From Intestinirhabdus alba (GTDB lineage: Bacteria > Pseudomonadota > Gammaproteobacteria > Enterobacterales > Enterobacteriaceae), in assembly GCF_009711095.1 (NCBI RefSeq), contig NZ_WMJZ01000022.1:16162-80161 (forward strand): a stretch of DNA of 64,000 bases, written 5' to 3'. Below, piece by piece: positions 29,601-38,988 of this stretch (position 1 is its first letter; every line of letters begins with the position of its first letter). The notes beneath the pieces were generated by a model that had not been told where the DNA came from, searched no databases, and saw nothing but the letters and a program-made list of their open reading frames with translations. Both the position numbers and the translations under genes were made by a program.

Positions 29601-29944
29601 AACATTCTCCTTTTTGCAGCGGCGTAAGATACCCGCATAACGCCACGCGGTAAACCAGCACGACGCGAGAAAAGCGACATAAGTTGGCAGAGGATAAAAA
29701 ACGCTGGCCCCGCCGCCGGTATCCCGCTGATTTAGCGGTTTTTGCGGCCCGGGCCGCCACGTCCCGGCAATAGCTTTCTCCGGAGACACCTTGCGCGCGC
29801 GTTTTTTGGTCGCATATTCACTACACTATTCAAAGAAAACGTTCTTAAAATCCCGGCGGTGCGGAGATCGCACAACGTAACGACAGATTCACTTGCTACG
29901 TCCGTTCCGGACGGCAAAATTTTTAACCCTACGGGAGGTAACGC
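29601..29944. other. rlmF-ybiI divergent intergenic region
   Basis: 344 bases carrying divergent promoters. Apart from an inverted GTCCGTTCCGGAC-type stem near 29900-29914 and AT-rich stretches, nothing recognisable is present. fiu and ybiX, which lie near here in E. coli, are absent. Confidence 0.5.
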
Positions 29945-30211
29945 ATGGCATCCGGCTGGGCGAATGACGACGCCGTAAACGATCAGATCAACAGCACCAT
30001 AGAAGACGCCATTGCCCGCGCCCGCGGCGAGCTGCCGACCGGCGAGAGCCGCTGCGAATGCGAAGAGTGCGGCGAACCTATCCCGGAGGCCCGGCGTAAG
30101 GCGGTGCCGGGGGTCAAACTGTGCCTGCAGTGCCAGCAGGAGAAAGATTCGCAGAATCAGGTCAGCTCCGGCTATAACCGCCGGGGTTCGAAGGACAGCC
30201 AGCTGCGTTGA
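29945..30211 (+). CDS. ybiI: DksA/TraR-type zinc-finger protein YbiI
   Basis: 88-residue protein with a C4 zinc finger: CECEECGEPIPEARRKAVPGVKLCLQCQ (Cys pairs ~14 residues apart). It is the DksA/TraR family core without the long coiled coil. The N-terminal helix (DDAVNDQINSTIEDAIARARGEL) is short. A perfect GGGAGGTAA ribosome site precedes the ATG. Relatives bind the RNA polymerase secondary channel; the YbiI role is unknown. Length and sequence match E. coli YbiI. Confidence 0.94.
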   Translation: MASGWANDDAVNDQINSTIEDAIARARGELPTGESRCECEECGEPIPEARRKAVPGVKLCLQCQQEKDSQNQVSSGYNRRGSKDSQLR

Positions 30212-30847
30212 CATCAGCGGCAAACCAGCACAAACGATTCCGTCTGCGTCCCTGCTGTCCTCCCCACCGCTTAACAAAACGTGCCGTTAAACGCCGCGCT
30301 GCCGGCCGGCGTTGATCCGCGTTAACCCGTTCTTAAATTCGTATGCAATTTTATATTGCCTCGCCGTGCCGGATACTCAGCGCACCGACAAAACATCAAC
30401 TTTCTGAAGCTTATCTGCAAATAAGCGGCACCGCGTTTATCAACAAGTGACTGCCCCCGCCATAAACGGCGAGTCTTCCCACTTCTCAGGCTACAACTGG
30501 CACAGAGCCAGACTTACGCCAGCCTCGATGGCTTTGACGACGTGATCCGCTGCCATTAATTCTGCTATGTCCATGTGCTGTATGTTGAGCGCCACATTTA
30601 TATCGCGCTCATGATCGGCACTACAGCCGGGGCATTTGCTAAGCGCTGCCTCTCCTGACGTTCTCCTCGTCGGTTAACCCACCGACACCACTGCTTCCCC
30701 CCTTATTGCTCTGTATCACCCCTGTTTGCCCGTCCAGCGGACGGACTTTTTTATGCGCCACCGGCGGTGTCAGGCCCTGCCGACAACGGATTTCTTCCAG
30801 GGCGCGGCGGGGCTTTTTCAGCGCTTCCGGCGAATAAGACGCGATCG
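30212..30847. other. ybiI-hcxB spacer with mobile-element debris
   Basis: 636 bases. The middle holds a TnpB C-terminal fragment on the minus strand. Elsewhere I see no gene, only a short open minus-strand stretch running into hcxB. This spacing replaces genes that E. coli carries nearby (ybiJ). Confidence 0.6.
30491..30660 (-). pseudogene. TnpB (IS200/IS605-type accessory protein) C-terminal fragment
   Basis: The minus strand translates to ALSKCPGCSADHERDINVAL and on to a stop at 30491. The motif CPGCSADHERDINVALNI is the second CxxC of the zinc ribbon followed by the last catalytic Asp of the RuvC-like nuclease domain of TnpB. The end (ADHVVKAIEAGVSLALCQL) is typical of enterobacterial copies. 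The protein is cut off before the first CxxC, so it is a dead fragment of about 55 residues. No TnpA or left/right end hairpins were recognised. Confidence 0.85.
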
Positions 30848-31933
30848 TTAACCGGCCAGCCGATGGCAGAAGGATTGCAGCTCCGCTTCCGGCATACCGA
30901 TCTGCCGCGCCGCGTCGCAGATCGCCTGCCAGCTGCCGGCGTCCAACGGTATCCCCTGCTGCTGACGCTCCCGACGGGTGTTCACCTCCCACTCTCCCGG
31001 CAGCAGGATCGGTGCCTCTTCCGCATGAGGGGAAGCCTTAACCCACTCGGCAAAGGCCGCGGTCTGGCGGTCGCACTCCGGCGCGCCAAACAGCTCAGGA
31101 TTGAGGATCACAGTGGTCATGCCGTTAATAATGGCGTCGGCGCTCTCCTGCAGCGTCTCCTGATGGGTGGTTTCTCCGCCGGAGAGCGCGCCGCCGAGGA
31201 TCTCGCACATCGCCGCCAGCGCGTAGCCTTTATGGGCGGCAAAGGTCAGCAGCGCCCCCAGCGGCGGCTCCTGCATCGCCGCCGGATCGGTGGTCGGCTC
31301 GCCGCTGGCGTCGATCAGACAGCCCGGCGGCACCGGCACGCCCTTATGCCAGGCCACGCGCGTTTTACCGAAGGCGATGGCGCTGGTGGCGTAGTCCAGC
31401 AGCAGGGGAAAATCGTTTTTACGCGGGAAGACGGCGCAGAAGGGGTTGGTGCCGAAACGGCCGTCGCGCCCAGGGAATGGCGCGACCATCCGGGTGCCGA
31501 CCACGTTCACAAAATGTATGGATACGAATCCGGCGGCCGCGCACTGCTCGGCCCAGTAGCCAATACGCCCGATATGGTGCGAGTTATGCAGCGCCACGGC
31601 GGCAATGCCGTGCTCGCGCGCCCTGGCGATCCCCTGCGCCATGGCCTCGTGGGCCGCTACCTGCCCGAAGGCGCGGTTGCCGTCCAGGGTCAGTATCGCC
31701 CCGGCATCCTTTATCACGCTGGCGTGGCGGTTAATCTGCAGATGGCCCTGCGAGAAGGAGCGAATATAGCTCGGGATCATGCCGACGCCGTGGGAGTCAT
31801 GTCCGGCAAGGTTAGCGGCGATCAGGTGATCGGCTACCAGACGCGCCTCCTGTTCATGACTGCCCATCTGACGGAAAACGGCCTCAACAAAGGCGTGCAG
31901 GGTCGGTGCGGAAAAGCGGTGCCCACTGTTCAT
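30848..31933 (-). CDS. hcxB: Hydroxycarboxylate dehydrogenase B (YbiC)
   Basis: 361-residue NAD(P)H-dependent oxidoreductase of the malate/L-sulfolactate/ureidoglycolate dehydrogenase family, the same length as E. coli HcxB. Motifs include NLAGHDSHGVGMIPSYI, ALHNSHHIGRIGYW (catalytic His region) and GTNPFCAVFP. HcxB reduces 2-oxo acids such as hydroxyphenylpyruvate. It is transcribed toward the TnpB fragment. ybiB lies 151 bases upstream on the same strand, so they could share a transcript. Confidence 0.93.
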   Translation of the reverse strand: MNSGHRFSAPTLHAFVEAVFRQMGSHEQEARLVADHLIAANLAGHDSHGVGMIPSYIRSFSQGHLQINRHASVIKDAGAILTLDGNRAFGQVAAHEAMAQGIARAREHGIAAVALHNSHHIGRIGYWAEQCAAAGFVSIHFVNVVGTRMVAPFPGRDGRFGTNPFCAVFPRKNDFPLLLDYATSAIAFGKTRVAWHKGVPVPPGCLIDASGEPTTDPAAMQEPPLGALLTFAAHKGYALAAMCEILGGALSGGETTHQETLQESADAIINGMTTVILNPELFGAPECDRQTAAFAEWVKASPHAEEAPILLPGEWEVNTRRERQQQGIPLDAGSWQAICDAARQIGMPEAELQSFCHRLAG

Positions 31934-32084
31934 TCTTGTCTCCTGTTATATGGCCCGGCTGCCGGGAGGGGCTTTTTTACCCCTCTCTATGCTGCCCACG
32001 GGCGGCCCGAAAGGTCAATAAAGGCGCGAAAAAGTCGCGCCGGAGAGGCCAACACCGGCCGCGAACCAGCGCAGATCCGAGAAA

Positions 32085-33053
32085 TCAGACGATCTGGTTT
32101 ACCCGCACCAGCCCTTCCGCCAGCGACGCTGCCTCGCCCGTCGCCTTCAGGCAGCAGGCCATCTGGACCTTCAGCGATGCGGGAACCGGCTCGCCGCCCG
32201 CCAGGCAGCGCTCGATCCAGCGGGCGGTGGTTTGCGGATCTTTCGCCGCCGGCAGCGGCACCGGCTCGTCCGGCATTTCGCTCTGCCGCTCCAGCAGAAC
32301 GCTTATTCCGCCGCGATCGACAAGGCTAATCTGCGGGTAGCGCTGCGGATTGGCATACACTTCGCCTTCGGTGCCGTGCATCAGCAGCGCCCGGCCGCCG
32401 ATATCGCTGAAGAACTTCGCCACCCGCGGCACATACTCCGGATGCGAAACGCTGGAGAGGCGCAGAGCGGCATCCTCGGCAAACGGGGTCGCCAGCTTCG
32501 CCAGGGTGTGAGCGCTGTTGCGTACGCCGAGCCGCCAGCGCATCGCCAGCTGTTTTTCCAGCGGTGGGCAGAGAGCGCCGACGGGAAGATAGACCGGCCG
32601 CTGGCCATCAAGCTCCGCCTGCGCCTGCCCGGCGTGCCGGGCCGGGGTAATGCCCAGCAGCGCAAAAATGGTTTCGGTCAGCACGCGGGTTGGATCTTCG
32701 CTGACGCCGTGCACCACCACCGGAAAACCGAGCCTGCTCAGCAGGATCGCCAGCAGCGGCGTCAGGTTGGCCTGCCTGCGCGCGCCGTTGTAGCTGGGGA
32801 TCACCACCGGCATGGGTCTGCCGGCCGGAGGCGTCAGCCGGAGAATGTGATGCTGCATCGCCTCATAGAAGCCGAGCATTTCCGCTTCGCCCTCCCCCTT
32901 GATGCGCAGCGCAATCAGCATGCCGCCCATTTCCAGGTCCGGCACCTCGCCGTTGAGCATCCGGGCGTACAGGGCGCGGGCGGTATCCCGATCGAGGTCG
33001 CGCGCGTGGTGTTTACCGCGCCCTATCTCTTTAATAACGTTGCGATAATCCAT
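32085..33053 (-). CDS. ybiB: TrpD2-family nucleic-acid-binding protein YbiB
   Basis: 322-residue protein with the glycosyltransferase family 3 (TrpD-like) fold; E. coli YbiB has 320 and binds nucleic acids rather than acting as a phosphoribosyltransferase. The N-terminal helical domain DYRNVIKEIGRGKHHARDLD is followed by an alpha/beta domain. The glycine-rich PRPP loop of true TrpD is not preserved. It lies 29 bases downstream of dinG on the same strand, giving a LexA-controlled dinG-ybiB operon and so a DNA-damage link. Confidence 0.93.
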   Translation of the reverse strand: MDYRNVIKEIGRGKHHARDLDRDTARALYARMLNGEVPDLEMGGMLIALRIKGEGEAEMLGFYEAMQHHILRLTPPAGRPMPVVIPSYNGARRQANLTPLLAILLSRLGFPVVVHGVSEDPTRVLTETIFALLGITPARHAGQAQAELDGQRPVYLPVGALCPPLEKQLAMRWRLGVRNSAHTLAKLATPFAEDAALRLSSVSHPEYVPRVAKFFSDIGGRALLMHGTEGEVYANPQRYPQISLVDRGGISVLLERQSEMPDEPVPLPAAKDPQTTARWIERCLAGGEPVPASLKVQMACCLKATGEAASLAEGLVRVNQIV

Positions 33054-33082
33054 CGAAAACTCCTTGCCTCGTGCTCACATTG

Positions 33083-35230
33083 TTAACGTCGGCGCGCGGG
33101 CTTCGCTTTTTTCTCTTCGGGTTTAACGATCCCCTCCGGTGCCGCCGGCTGCTCGATGGGAAATACCGGCAGCGCATTCAGTAAACGCCTGCCGTAGCCT
33201 TTGGTCAACAGCCGCCGATCGTAGATAACCACCTCTCCCCAGCAGCTGTGGCTGCGGATCAGACGCCCCACCTGCTGGATAAGATTAAACGAGGCGCTCG
33301 GCAGGCTCTGCACTTCAAAAGGATAGCGGTTCAGGCTTTTCAGCCATTCGCCCTCGGTGATCACCACCGGGCTGTCGATGGGCGGAAAGGCGATTTTATG
33401 GATGTGCACCTGGCTGAGCAGCTCGCCTTTCAGATCGAGACCTTCGGCAAAGGACTGCAGCCCCACCAGCACGCTGCGCTCGCCGCTCTCAATCCGCCTG
33501 CGGTGCAGCTCCACCAGCCGGTAGCGCGGCTGGTCGCCCTGCACCAGCAGCAGCAGGCGCAGATCGGTCACGTAGGTCAGAAAGCGCTGCATCGCCCGGC
33601 CGCTGGCAAACAGCACCAGCATCCCGCGATGGGTTTTACTCTCCAGCTGCTGGCGAAAAAAGGCCGCCATTTCGGCGATATGCTGCTCTTCATTTTCCAT
33701 CAGCGGCTCGTAGCGCATCTGGGGGATCACGATTTTCCCCTGCTCAACGTGGTTAAAGGGTGAGTCGAGGGCCACAAAGCGATCTCCCGCCTTCTCCTGC
33801 AGGCCGCTCATCTCCTGCAGGCGCGAAAAGCTGTTCAGCGAGCGCAGGGTGGCGGAAGTGACGATAATATGCGGCACGCTGCGCCACAGCAGCTTTTCCA
33901 GCTGATCGCTGACGCGAATGCCCACGCAGTGAAACCAGACGTGCGCCTGCCCGTCGCGCGTCTCCCGGGTGGCCCATTTCGAGACCGGCGCGCCGGAGGC
34001 GTGCGCCAGCGACGCCAGCCGCCACAGCTTGCTTTGCGCCTCGAACATCCCCAGCGCGCGGTTCATCTGCAGCAGCAGCCGGTGCAGGCGCACCGCGTCA
34101 TGAGCGCCGGTTTTTTCGCTGAGATCGTTAATAAACAGCTCCGCCAGCCCGCGCAGCTGTTCGGTCAGCTTCGCCAGCCGCTGGCAGATGGCCATCATCT
34201 CTTCCGGCAGCTCGCCCATAGCAAAGCGGTGCTCCGCCTGCTGGCCGGCGGGCATCAGCAGATTAAGGAGAGTATTGAGCGAGGCGATAAGCTCATACAG
34301 CTCTTCGCAGTGGGCGTTCAGGCGCTCGGGGAGGGCCAGCGGCGGAGTGGTTTTCGGGCGAAACTGCTCCATGCAGGTCGCCACCAGCTTCACGAAGAGA
34401 TCCAGCTGCAGGCGATACCAGGGGGCGGTGATTTCGGCGCTCATCTCCAGGGCGTCGCGCGCCACATCCGGCAGATGATGCCCTTCATCAAGCACCAGCA
34501 GCAGGTTTTTCGGATCCGGCAGCACCGCCTCGCTCTCCATCGCCGCCATCACCAGCGCATGGTTGGCCACCACCACCTCCGCCTCCTGAATTTCCCGGCG
34601 GGCGACAAAAAACGGGCACTCGCGGTAGTAGAGGCAGTTGCGGTTCAGGCAGCTGGCCTTGTCGGTGCTCAGCCGCCGCCAGAGGTCGTCGTCGATGGCA
34701 ATATCGATATGGTCGCGCAGGCCGTCCCAGCGATGGCCGTCGAGGGCGGCCTTCAGCTTTGCGCAGCGCTTCTGCTCCTCTTGGCTATTGGGGGTCAGCG
34801 CGTCGTCGAGGAAGGCGAGCAGATCCTGCTGCGCCGGCTCTGTGCTGGCCAGCGCCGTCAGGTTGCGCGGGCAGACGTAGCGGCCGCGGCCAAAGGCGGC
34901 GGTAAAGCGTAAACCCGGAATGATTTTGCGCAGCAGCGGCAGGTCTTTGCTGTAGATCTGATCCTGTAGCGCCACGTTGGCGGTGCTGACCACCAGCGTT
35001 TTTTGCTCCTCGCGGGCAATAGCAATGCCGGGGAGCAGATAGGAGAGGGTTTTCCCGACGCCGGTCGGTGCCTCAATGGCCAGATGCCGCCCCTCTTCGC
35101 CGCCGAGCGTTCTGGCGACGTCGGCAATCATCTGCCGCTGCGGCGCGCGGGGAATGAAGTCGGGGATCTGCTCCTGAAGCGCCTTGTACCAGGCGGCGAT
35201 TTGCGCTTTTAGCGCGGCGGTTAAGGCCAT
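33083..35230 (-). CDS. dinG: ATP-dependent DNA helicase DinG
   Basis: 715-residue XPD-like 5'-3' helicase with a [4Fe-4S] cluster (E. coli 716). Walker A is EAPTGVGKT near residue 50. The four cluster cysteines are in RYVCPRN and SCLNRNCLYYRECPF. DEGHH is the DEAH box, and motif VI is QQVGRLIRS. It removes R-loops and G-quadruplexes and is SOS-induced. The chosen ATG at 35230 gives the conserved MALTAALKAQIAAWYK; the frame stays open for 86 more codons upstream but these cross the LexA box and are not protein-like. The C-terminus is basic (KKAKPARRR). Confidence 0.95.
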   Translation of the reverse strand: MALTAALKAQIAAWYKALQEQIPDFIPRAPQRQMIADVARTLGGEEGRHLAIEAPTGVGKTLSYLLPGIAIAREEQKTLVVSTANVALQDQIYSKDLPLLRKIIPGLRFTAAFGRGRYVCPRNLTALASTEPAQQDLLAFLDDALTPNSQEEQKRCAKLKAALDGHRWDGLRDHIDIAIDDDLWRRLSTDKASCLNRNCLYYRECPFFVARREIQEAEVVVANHALVMAAMESEAVLPDPKNLLLVLDEGHHLPDVARDALEMSAEITAPWYRLQLDLFVKLVATCMEQFRPKTTPPLALPERLNAHCEELYELIASLNTLLNLLMPAGQQAEHRFAMGELPEEMMAICQRLAKLTEQLRGLAELFINDLSEKTGAHDAVRLHRLLLQMNRALGMFEAQSKLWRLASLAHASGAPVSKWATRETRDGQAHVWFHCVGIRVSDQLEKLLWRSVPHIIVTSATLRSLNSFSRLQEMSGLQEKAGDRFVALDSPFNHVEQGKIVIPQMRYEPLMENEEQHIAEMAAFFRQQLESKTHRGMLVLFASGRAMQRFLTYVTDLRLLLLVQGDQPRYRLVELHRRRIESGERSVLVGLQSFAEGLDLKGELLSQVHIHKIAFPPIDSPVVITEGEWLKSLNRYPFEVQSLPSASFNLIQQVGRLIRSHSCWGEVVIYDRRLLTKGYGRRLLNALPVFPIEQPAAPEGIVKPEEKKAKPARRR

Positions 35231-35244
35231 AAGAAAACCTGAAA

Positions 35245-35264
35245 CACTGTATAAACAGCCACTA
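35245..35264 (-). promoter_or_regulatory. LexA box of dinG-ybiB
   Basis: On the minus strand TAGTGGCTGTTTATACAGTG. The right half is a canonical CAG and the left half is degenerate (GTG instead of CTG). The E. coli dinG box shares this unusual layout (TTGG...CAG), which supports the call. It lies just before the dinG start. Confidence 0.75.
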
Positions 35265-35449
35265 TTGTGGCATAGATCAGGTGCTGGCAGAACCTTTTTT
35301 GCCGGTTGCGGAAGGGGCTTCGCAAAAATGGAGGGCGGCGGTGAGGCCCGCGGGTCGGGAGAGAAAAAACCGGCCGGATAGACTGGCGAACAGATTCCTC
35401 CCGACGCGCCGGGAAAAGAAACAAGAAAAATTGATTTGGGGCTGAAAAA

Positions 35450-35486
35450 GATAAAGAGGAGAAAACTACGTTTTCCCCTCTTTATC
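35450..35486 (-). terminator. Intrinsic terminator of rhlE
   Basis: Seventeen-base arms GATAAAGAGG... / ...CCTCTTTATC with one wobble pair and a 3-base loop, followed on the minus strand by TTTTT. It lies between rhlE and dinG. Confidence 0.9.
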
Positions 35487-35526
35487 ATCCGTCTGAGCCT
35501 GCCGGAGCGGCAGGCCTGAGAGAGCG

Positions 35527-36879
35527 TTATTGCGCGGAGGCTGGTCTGCGCGGGCGACGCGGCGGGCGCGGCTTATCACCCGTCGGTTTACCTTCGCCGC
35601 CGCGCGGTTTGGCCTGTGGCGCGCCGCTGTCCTGGCGACGCGGACGCTGGGCGCGGCCCGGCGCTCCCTGCCCTTGCCCCTGACCGCGACCGCCGCCGCG
35701 CTGCTGGCGGCCGTTCTGAATCGGCTCCGCCTTGATGGACGGGTCCGGCTCAAAGCCCGGCGTGGTCAGCCGCGGGATCTCTTTTTTCAGCAGCCTTTCG
35801 ATGTCGCGCAGCAGCTTATGCTCATCCACGCAGACCAGCGACAGCGCCTCACCGGTGGCCGCCGCGCGGCCGGTGCGGCCGATGCGGTGAACGTAGTCCT
35901 CCGGCACGTTCGGCAGCTCGTAGTTGACCACGTGCGGCAGCTCTTCGATATCCAGACCGCGGGCCGCGATGTCGGTCGCCACCAGCACGCGCAGATCGCC
36001 GGACTTGAAGTCCGCCAGCGCGCGGGTGCGGGCACCCTGGCTCTTGTTGCCGTGGATCGCCGCGCTGCGGATGCCGTCTTTATTAAGCTGCTCCGCCAGG
36101 TGGTTGGCACCGTGCTTGGTGCGGGTAAAGACCAGCACCTGCTGCCAGTTGCCCTTGCCGATCATCAGCGACAGCAGCTCGCGTTTACGTTTTTTGTCCA
36201 CCAGATGAACGTGCTGGGTGACCTGCTCAGAGGCGGTATTACGCCGCGCCACCTCAACCGCCAGCGGATTGTGCAACAGCTTCTCCGCCAGGCCCCTGAT
36301 ATCATCAGAGAAGGTCGCGGAAAACAGCAGATTCTGCCGCTTCGCCGGCAGCTTCGCCAGCACCCGGCGAATATCATGAATAAAGCCCATATCCAGCATA
36401 CGATCCGCTTCATCCAGTACCAGAATTTCAACCTGATCGAGCTTAACCGCGTTCTGATGCTCCAGATCCAGCAGGCGGCCCGGCGTGGCGACCAGCACGT
36501 CCACGCCGCTGCGCAGCTTCATCATCTGCGGATTAATGCTTACGCCGCCGAACACCACCAGCGAGCGAATATCCAGATACTTACTGTAGTCGCGGACGTT
36601 TTCACCGATCTGCGCCGCCAGCTCGCGGGTGGGGGTGAGGATCAGCGCACGCACCGGGCGACGCCCTTTGCCGTGCGGCTGTCTGCTGATGAGATGCTGC
36701 AGCAGCGGCAGGGTAAAGCCCGCCGTTTTGCCCGTGCCGGTCTGCGCGCTGGCCATCAGATCGCGACCTTCCAGCACCGCCGGAATTGCCTGTTGCTGAA
36801 CAGGGGTAGGTTCACGGTAGCCCTGCTCGGCAACAGCGCGCAGGATATCAGGGTGTAACCCCAGAGAATCAAAAGACAT
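35527..36879 (-). CDS. rhlE: DEAD-box RNA helicase RhlE
   Basis: 450-residue DEAD-box helicase (E. coli 454). The Q motif is [11 protein letters not shown], Walker A is AQTGTGKT (~45-52), motif II is DEAD in [13 protein letters not shown], motif III is SAT, and motif VI is HRIGRTGR. The C-terminal ~70 residues form a low-complexity Arg/Gly/Pro-rich tail ([16 protein letters not shown]) that binds RNA. It acts in ribosome assembly and RNA decay. In E. coli it is divergent from cecR and controlled by CecR. Here 5.8 kb of inserted genes separate the two, and no CecR-like palindrome is seen at its own promoter. Confidence 0.95.
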   Translation of the reverse strand: MSFDSLGLHPDILRAVAEQGYREPTPVQQQAIPAVLEGRDLMASAQTGTGKTAGFTLPLLQHLISRQPHGKGRRPVRALILTPTRELAAQIGENVRDYSKYLDIRSLVVFGGVSINPQMMKLRSGVDVLVATPGRLLDLEHQNAVKLDQVEILVLDEADRMLDMGFIHDIRRVLAKLPAKRQNLLFSATFSDDIRGLAEKLLHNPLAVEVARRNTASEQVTQHVHLVDKKRKRELLSLMIGKGNWQQVLVFTRTKHGANHLAEQLNKDGIRSAAIHGNKSQGARTRALADFKSGDLRVLVATDIAARGLDIEELPHVVNYELPNVPEDYVHRIGRTGRAAATGEALSLVCVDEHKLLRDIERLLKKEIPRLTTPGFEPDPSIKAEPIQNGRQQRGGGRGQGQGQGAPGRAQRPRRQDSGAPQAKPRGGEGKPTGDKPRPPRRPRRPASAQ

Positions 36880-37130
36880 AACAACTCCGAACCGCCCCGA
36901 CCGTTCCCGGTGTAGTCTTCAGGGAGATACATACATGAGGGATGACAAAAACCACAATGTCATGAAGGAACGGAGTGTAACAGTTTTTGTGATATGGCGC
37001 ATAAATTATCCTGCGCCGCGCCCCTTCTTCAGCCACAAAGATTCGCTTTCCTGAACAGCGGCATTCTGCCGCGGAGAGCATCGGCCCGGAGGCGGGAAAA
37101 GCGCCGCCGCACTGCGCGGCGGCGCGGGCG

Positions 37131-38129
37131 TCAGCCGAGGCGACGTTTAATTTTTTCCACCATCATGGCGGTGGATATGCCGTAGCGATCGTGCAGCGTC
37201 GGCAGCGCGCCGGCCAGCAGGAACTCGTCGGGCAGGCTGACCGTATCCAGCTCACAGCGCACGCCCCTGCGCATCAGCAGCGCCGCTACCGCCTCTCCCA
37301 GCCCGCCGATGCAGGTGTGGTTTTCCGCCGTCACCACTAGCCGACCCGGCTTCGACGCCTGCTCAACGATGGCCTGCTCGTCCAGGGGCTTGATGGTCGG
37401 AACGTGCAGCACCGCCGCGCTGATGTTGTCGGCACGCAGCTTCGCCACCGCCTCCAGCGCGCGCATGGTCATCAGCCCGGAAGAGATAAACAGCAGGTCG
37501 TTGCCCTCCTCCAGCAGCTTCGCTTTGCCCAACTCGAACCGGTAGTCATATTTATCCAGCACCAGCGGCACCTTGCCGCGCAGCAGGCGCATATAGACCG
37601 GGCCAGAGTGAGCGGCTATCGCCGGCACCGCCTGCTCAATCTCCAGCGCATCGCAGGGGTCGATGATGGTCATGCCGGGGATCCCACGCATAATCGCCAG
37701 ATCTTCCGTCGCCTGGTGGCTGGGGCCGTAGCCGGTGGTCAGGCCCGGCAGCGCGGCGCAGATCTTCACGTTCAGCTGTTCTTCGGCAATCACCTGATGG
37801 ATAAAATCACAGGCGCGGCGGGTGGCGAATACGGCATAGGTGGTGGCGAAGGGGATAAATCCCTCCTTGGCCATGCCGCCCGCCGCCCCCATTAAGAGCT
37901 GCTCGGCCATCCCCATCTGAAAAAAACGCTCCGGGAAGGCCTGGGCGAAAATATGCATATCGGTGTATTTGGACAGGTCGGCGGTCATACCAACGATTTC
38001 CGGCCGCTCCGCCGCCAGCTTCGACAGCGCGACGCCAAACGGGGCGGCGACCGTCGCCTGGCCTCCGTCGGCGATGGAGGCGATCATCGCCGAGGTTTTT
38101 AAACGGGGTTTTTGCGTGGTCTGACTCAT
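37131..38129 (-). CDS. Transketolase C-terminal subunit (split transketolase)
   Basis: 332-residue protein with the pyrimidine-binding (PYR) and C-terminal transketolase domains. GMAEQLLMGAAGGMAKEGF carries the conserved Glu that activates thiamine diphosphate. ATG 38129 (MSQTTQKPRLKTSAM) overlaps the N-subunit stop by four bases, implying a translated complex. The C-domain is at ~200-332 (LFISSGLMTMRALEAV... GRLVVTAENHTCIGGLGEAVA). Split transketolases act on specialised ketoses, for example in apulose, sulfofructose and some amino-sugar routes. With the adjacent SDR and MFS genes this should be a catabolic transketolase, but its substrate is unknown. Confidence 0.9.
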   Translation of the reverse strand: MSQTTQKPRLKTSAMIASIADGGQATVAAPFGVALSKLAAERPEIVGMTADLSKYTDMHIFAQAFPERFFQMGMAEQLLMGAAGGMAKEGFIPFATTYAVFATRRACDFIHQVIAEEQLNVKICAALPGLTTGYGPSHQATEDLAIMRGIPGMTIIDPCDALEIEQAVPAIAAHSGPVYMRLLRGKVPLVLDKYDYRFELGKAKLLEEGNDLLFISSGLMTMRALEAVAKLRADNISAAVLHVPTIKPLDEQAIVEQASKPGRLVVTAENHTCIGGLGEAVAALLMRRGVRCELDTVSLPDEFLLAGALPTLHDRYGISTAMMVEKIKRRLG

Positions 38130-38974
38130 TGCAGCACTCCTTCCGGTTTGTTGGCATCCAGCAGCGCAATTGCCTGCTGCCATTCATCGGGGTCGACGCG
38201 AATAAAGTGGTTTTTATCGCGGGTTTCGAGGAACGGTACGCCTTTGCCCATCAGAGTGTCGCAGAGAATGACCCGCGGCCGTTCGCCCACATCGCTTTTC
38301 GCCTTATCGAAAGCGGCGATGACCGCCGGCAGATCGTTGCCGTCCACGCGCTGTACGAGCCAGCCGAACGCCGCCCATTTCTCGTGCAGCGGCTCAAAGC
38401 CAAGGATTTTTCGCGAGTCGCCGTCGGCCTGCTGTTTATTGACGTCAACGAGGGTAATCAGGTTATTAAGACCGTAGTGGGCGGCCGACATCGCCGCCTC
38501 CCAGGTCGAGCCTTCGTCCAGCTCGCCGTCCGACATCGAGTTATACACCCATGACGCGCTCTGCTTTTGCTTCAGCCCCAGCGCCATGCCGACCGCGATC
38601 GACAGCCCCTGCCCCAGCGAACCGCCGGACATCTCCATCGCCGGGGTGTAGGTCGCCATGCCGGACATCGGCAGGCGGCTGTCGTCGGAGCCATAGGTTT
38701 CCAGCTCCTCCTGCGGAATAATTCCCGCCTCCAGCAGCGCCGCGTAATAGGCGATGGCGTAGTGGCCGTGGGAAAGCAGAAAGCGATCGCGCCCCTCCCA
38801 CTCGGGATCGGCCGCGCGAAAGCACACGGCGTCGCTGAACGCCGTCGCCAGCACGTCCGCATAGCCCAGCGCCTGGCCGATATAGCCCTGCCCCTGAACT
38901 TCCCCCATACGCAGGGCATAGCGGCGAATACGCCACGCCGCCGCGGCAACTTTTTGTAACCGTGAGTTAGTCAT
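38126..38974 (-). CDS. Transketolase N-terminal subunit (thiamine-diphosphate binding)
   Basis: 282-residue subunit with the diphosphate-binding half of transketolase. The TPP motif reads SDGELDEGSTWEAAMSAAHYGLNNLI, in which the usual GDG is SDG and the metal-binding Asn is retained further on (DVNKQQ). Substrate-loop histidines are seen in LSHGHYAIAYYAALLEAG and MATYTPAMEMSGGSLGQGL. It pairs with the C-subunit via a four-base ATGA overlap and follows the SDR gene by 14 bases, so the four genes form one operon. Serine in the TPP motif is seen in other stand-alone N-subunits, so it is probably functional. Confidence 0.9.
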   Translation of the reverse strand: MTNSRLQKVAAAAWRIRRYALRMGEVQGQGYIGQALGYADVLATAFSDAVCFRAADPEWEGRDRFLLSHGHYAIAYYAALLEAGIIPQEELETYGSDDSRLPMSGMATYTPAMEMSGGSLGQGLSIAVGMALGLKQKQSASWVYNSMSDGELDEGSTWEAAMSAAHYGLNNLITLVDVNKQQADGDSRKILGFEPLHEKWAAFGWLVQRVDGNDLPAVIAAFDKAKSDVGERPRVILCDTLMGKGVPFLETRDKNHFIRVDPDEWQQAIALLDANKPEGVLQ

Positions 38975-38988
38975 TAATCGCCCCTCGC

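Noticed and set aside
29601..29789. 63-codon N-terminal extension of RlmF
   Set aside because: Low-quality sequence overlapping the promoter region; the family start [15 protein letters not shown] is at 29600 with a good ribosome site.
30639..30847. Open minus-strand stretch between the TnpB fragment and hcxB
   Set aside because: Reads into hcxB, gives no recognisable protein, and has no start or ribosome site; not enough to call a gene or a TnpB N-terminal part.
30767..32329. Open plus-strand frame (~520 codons) across hcxB and into ybiB
   Set aside because: Overlaps a fully conserved dehydrogenase on the other strand; Arg/Gly-rich nonsense translation.
35231..35488. 86-codon N-terminal extension of DinG
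   Set aside because: Crosses the LexA box and dinG promoter, and the rhlE terminator; no similarity to DinG proteins, and ATG 35230 fits the family start.
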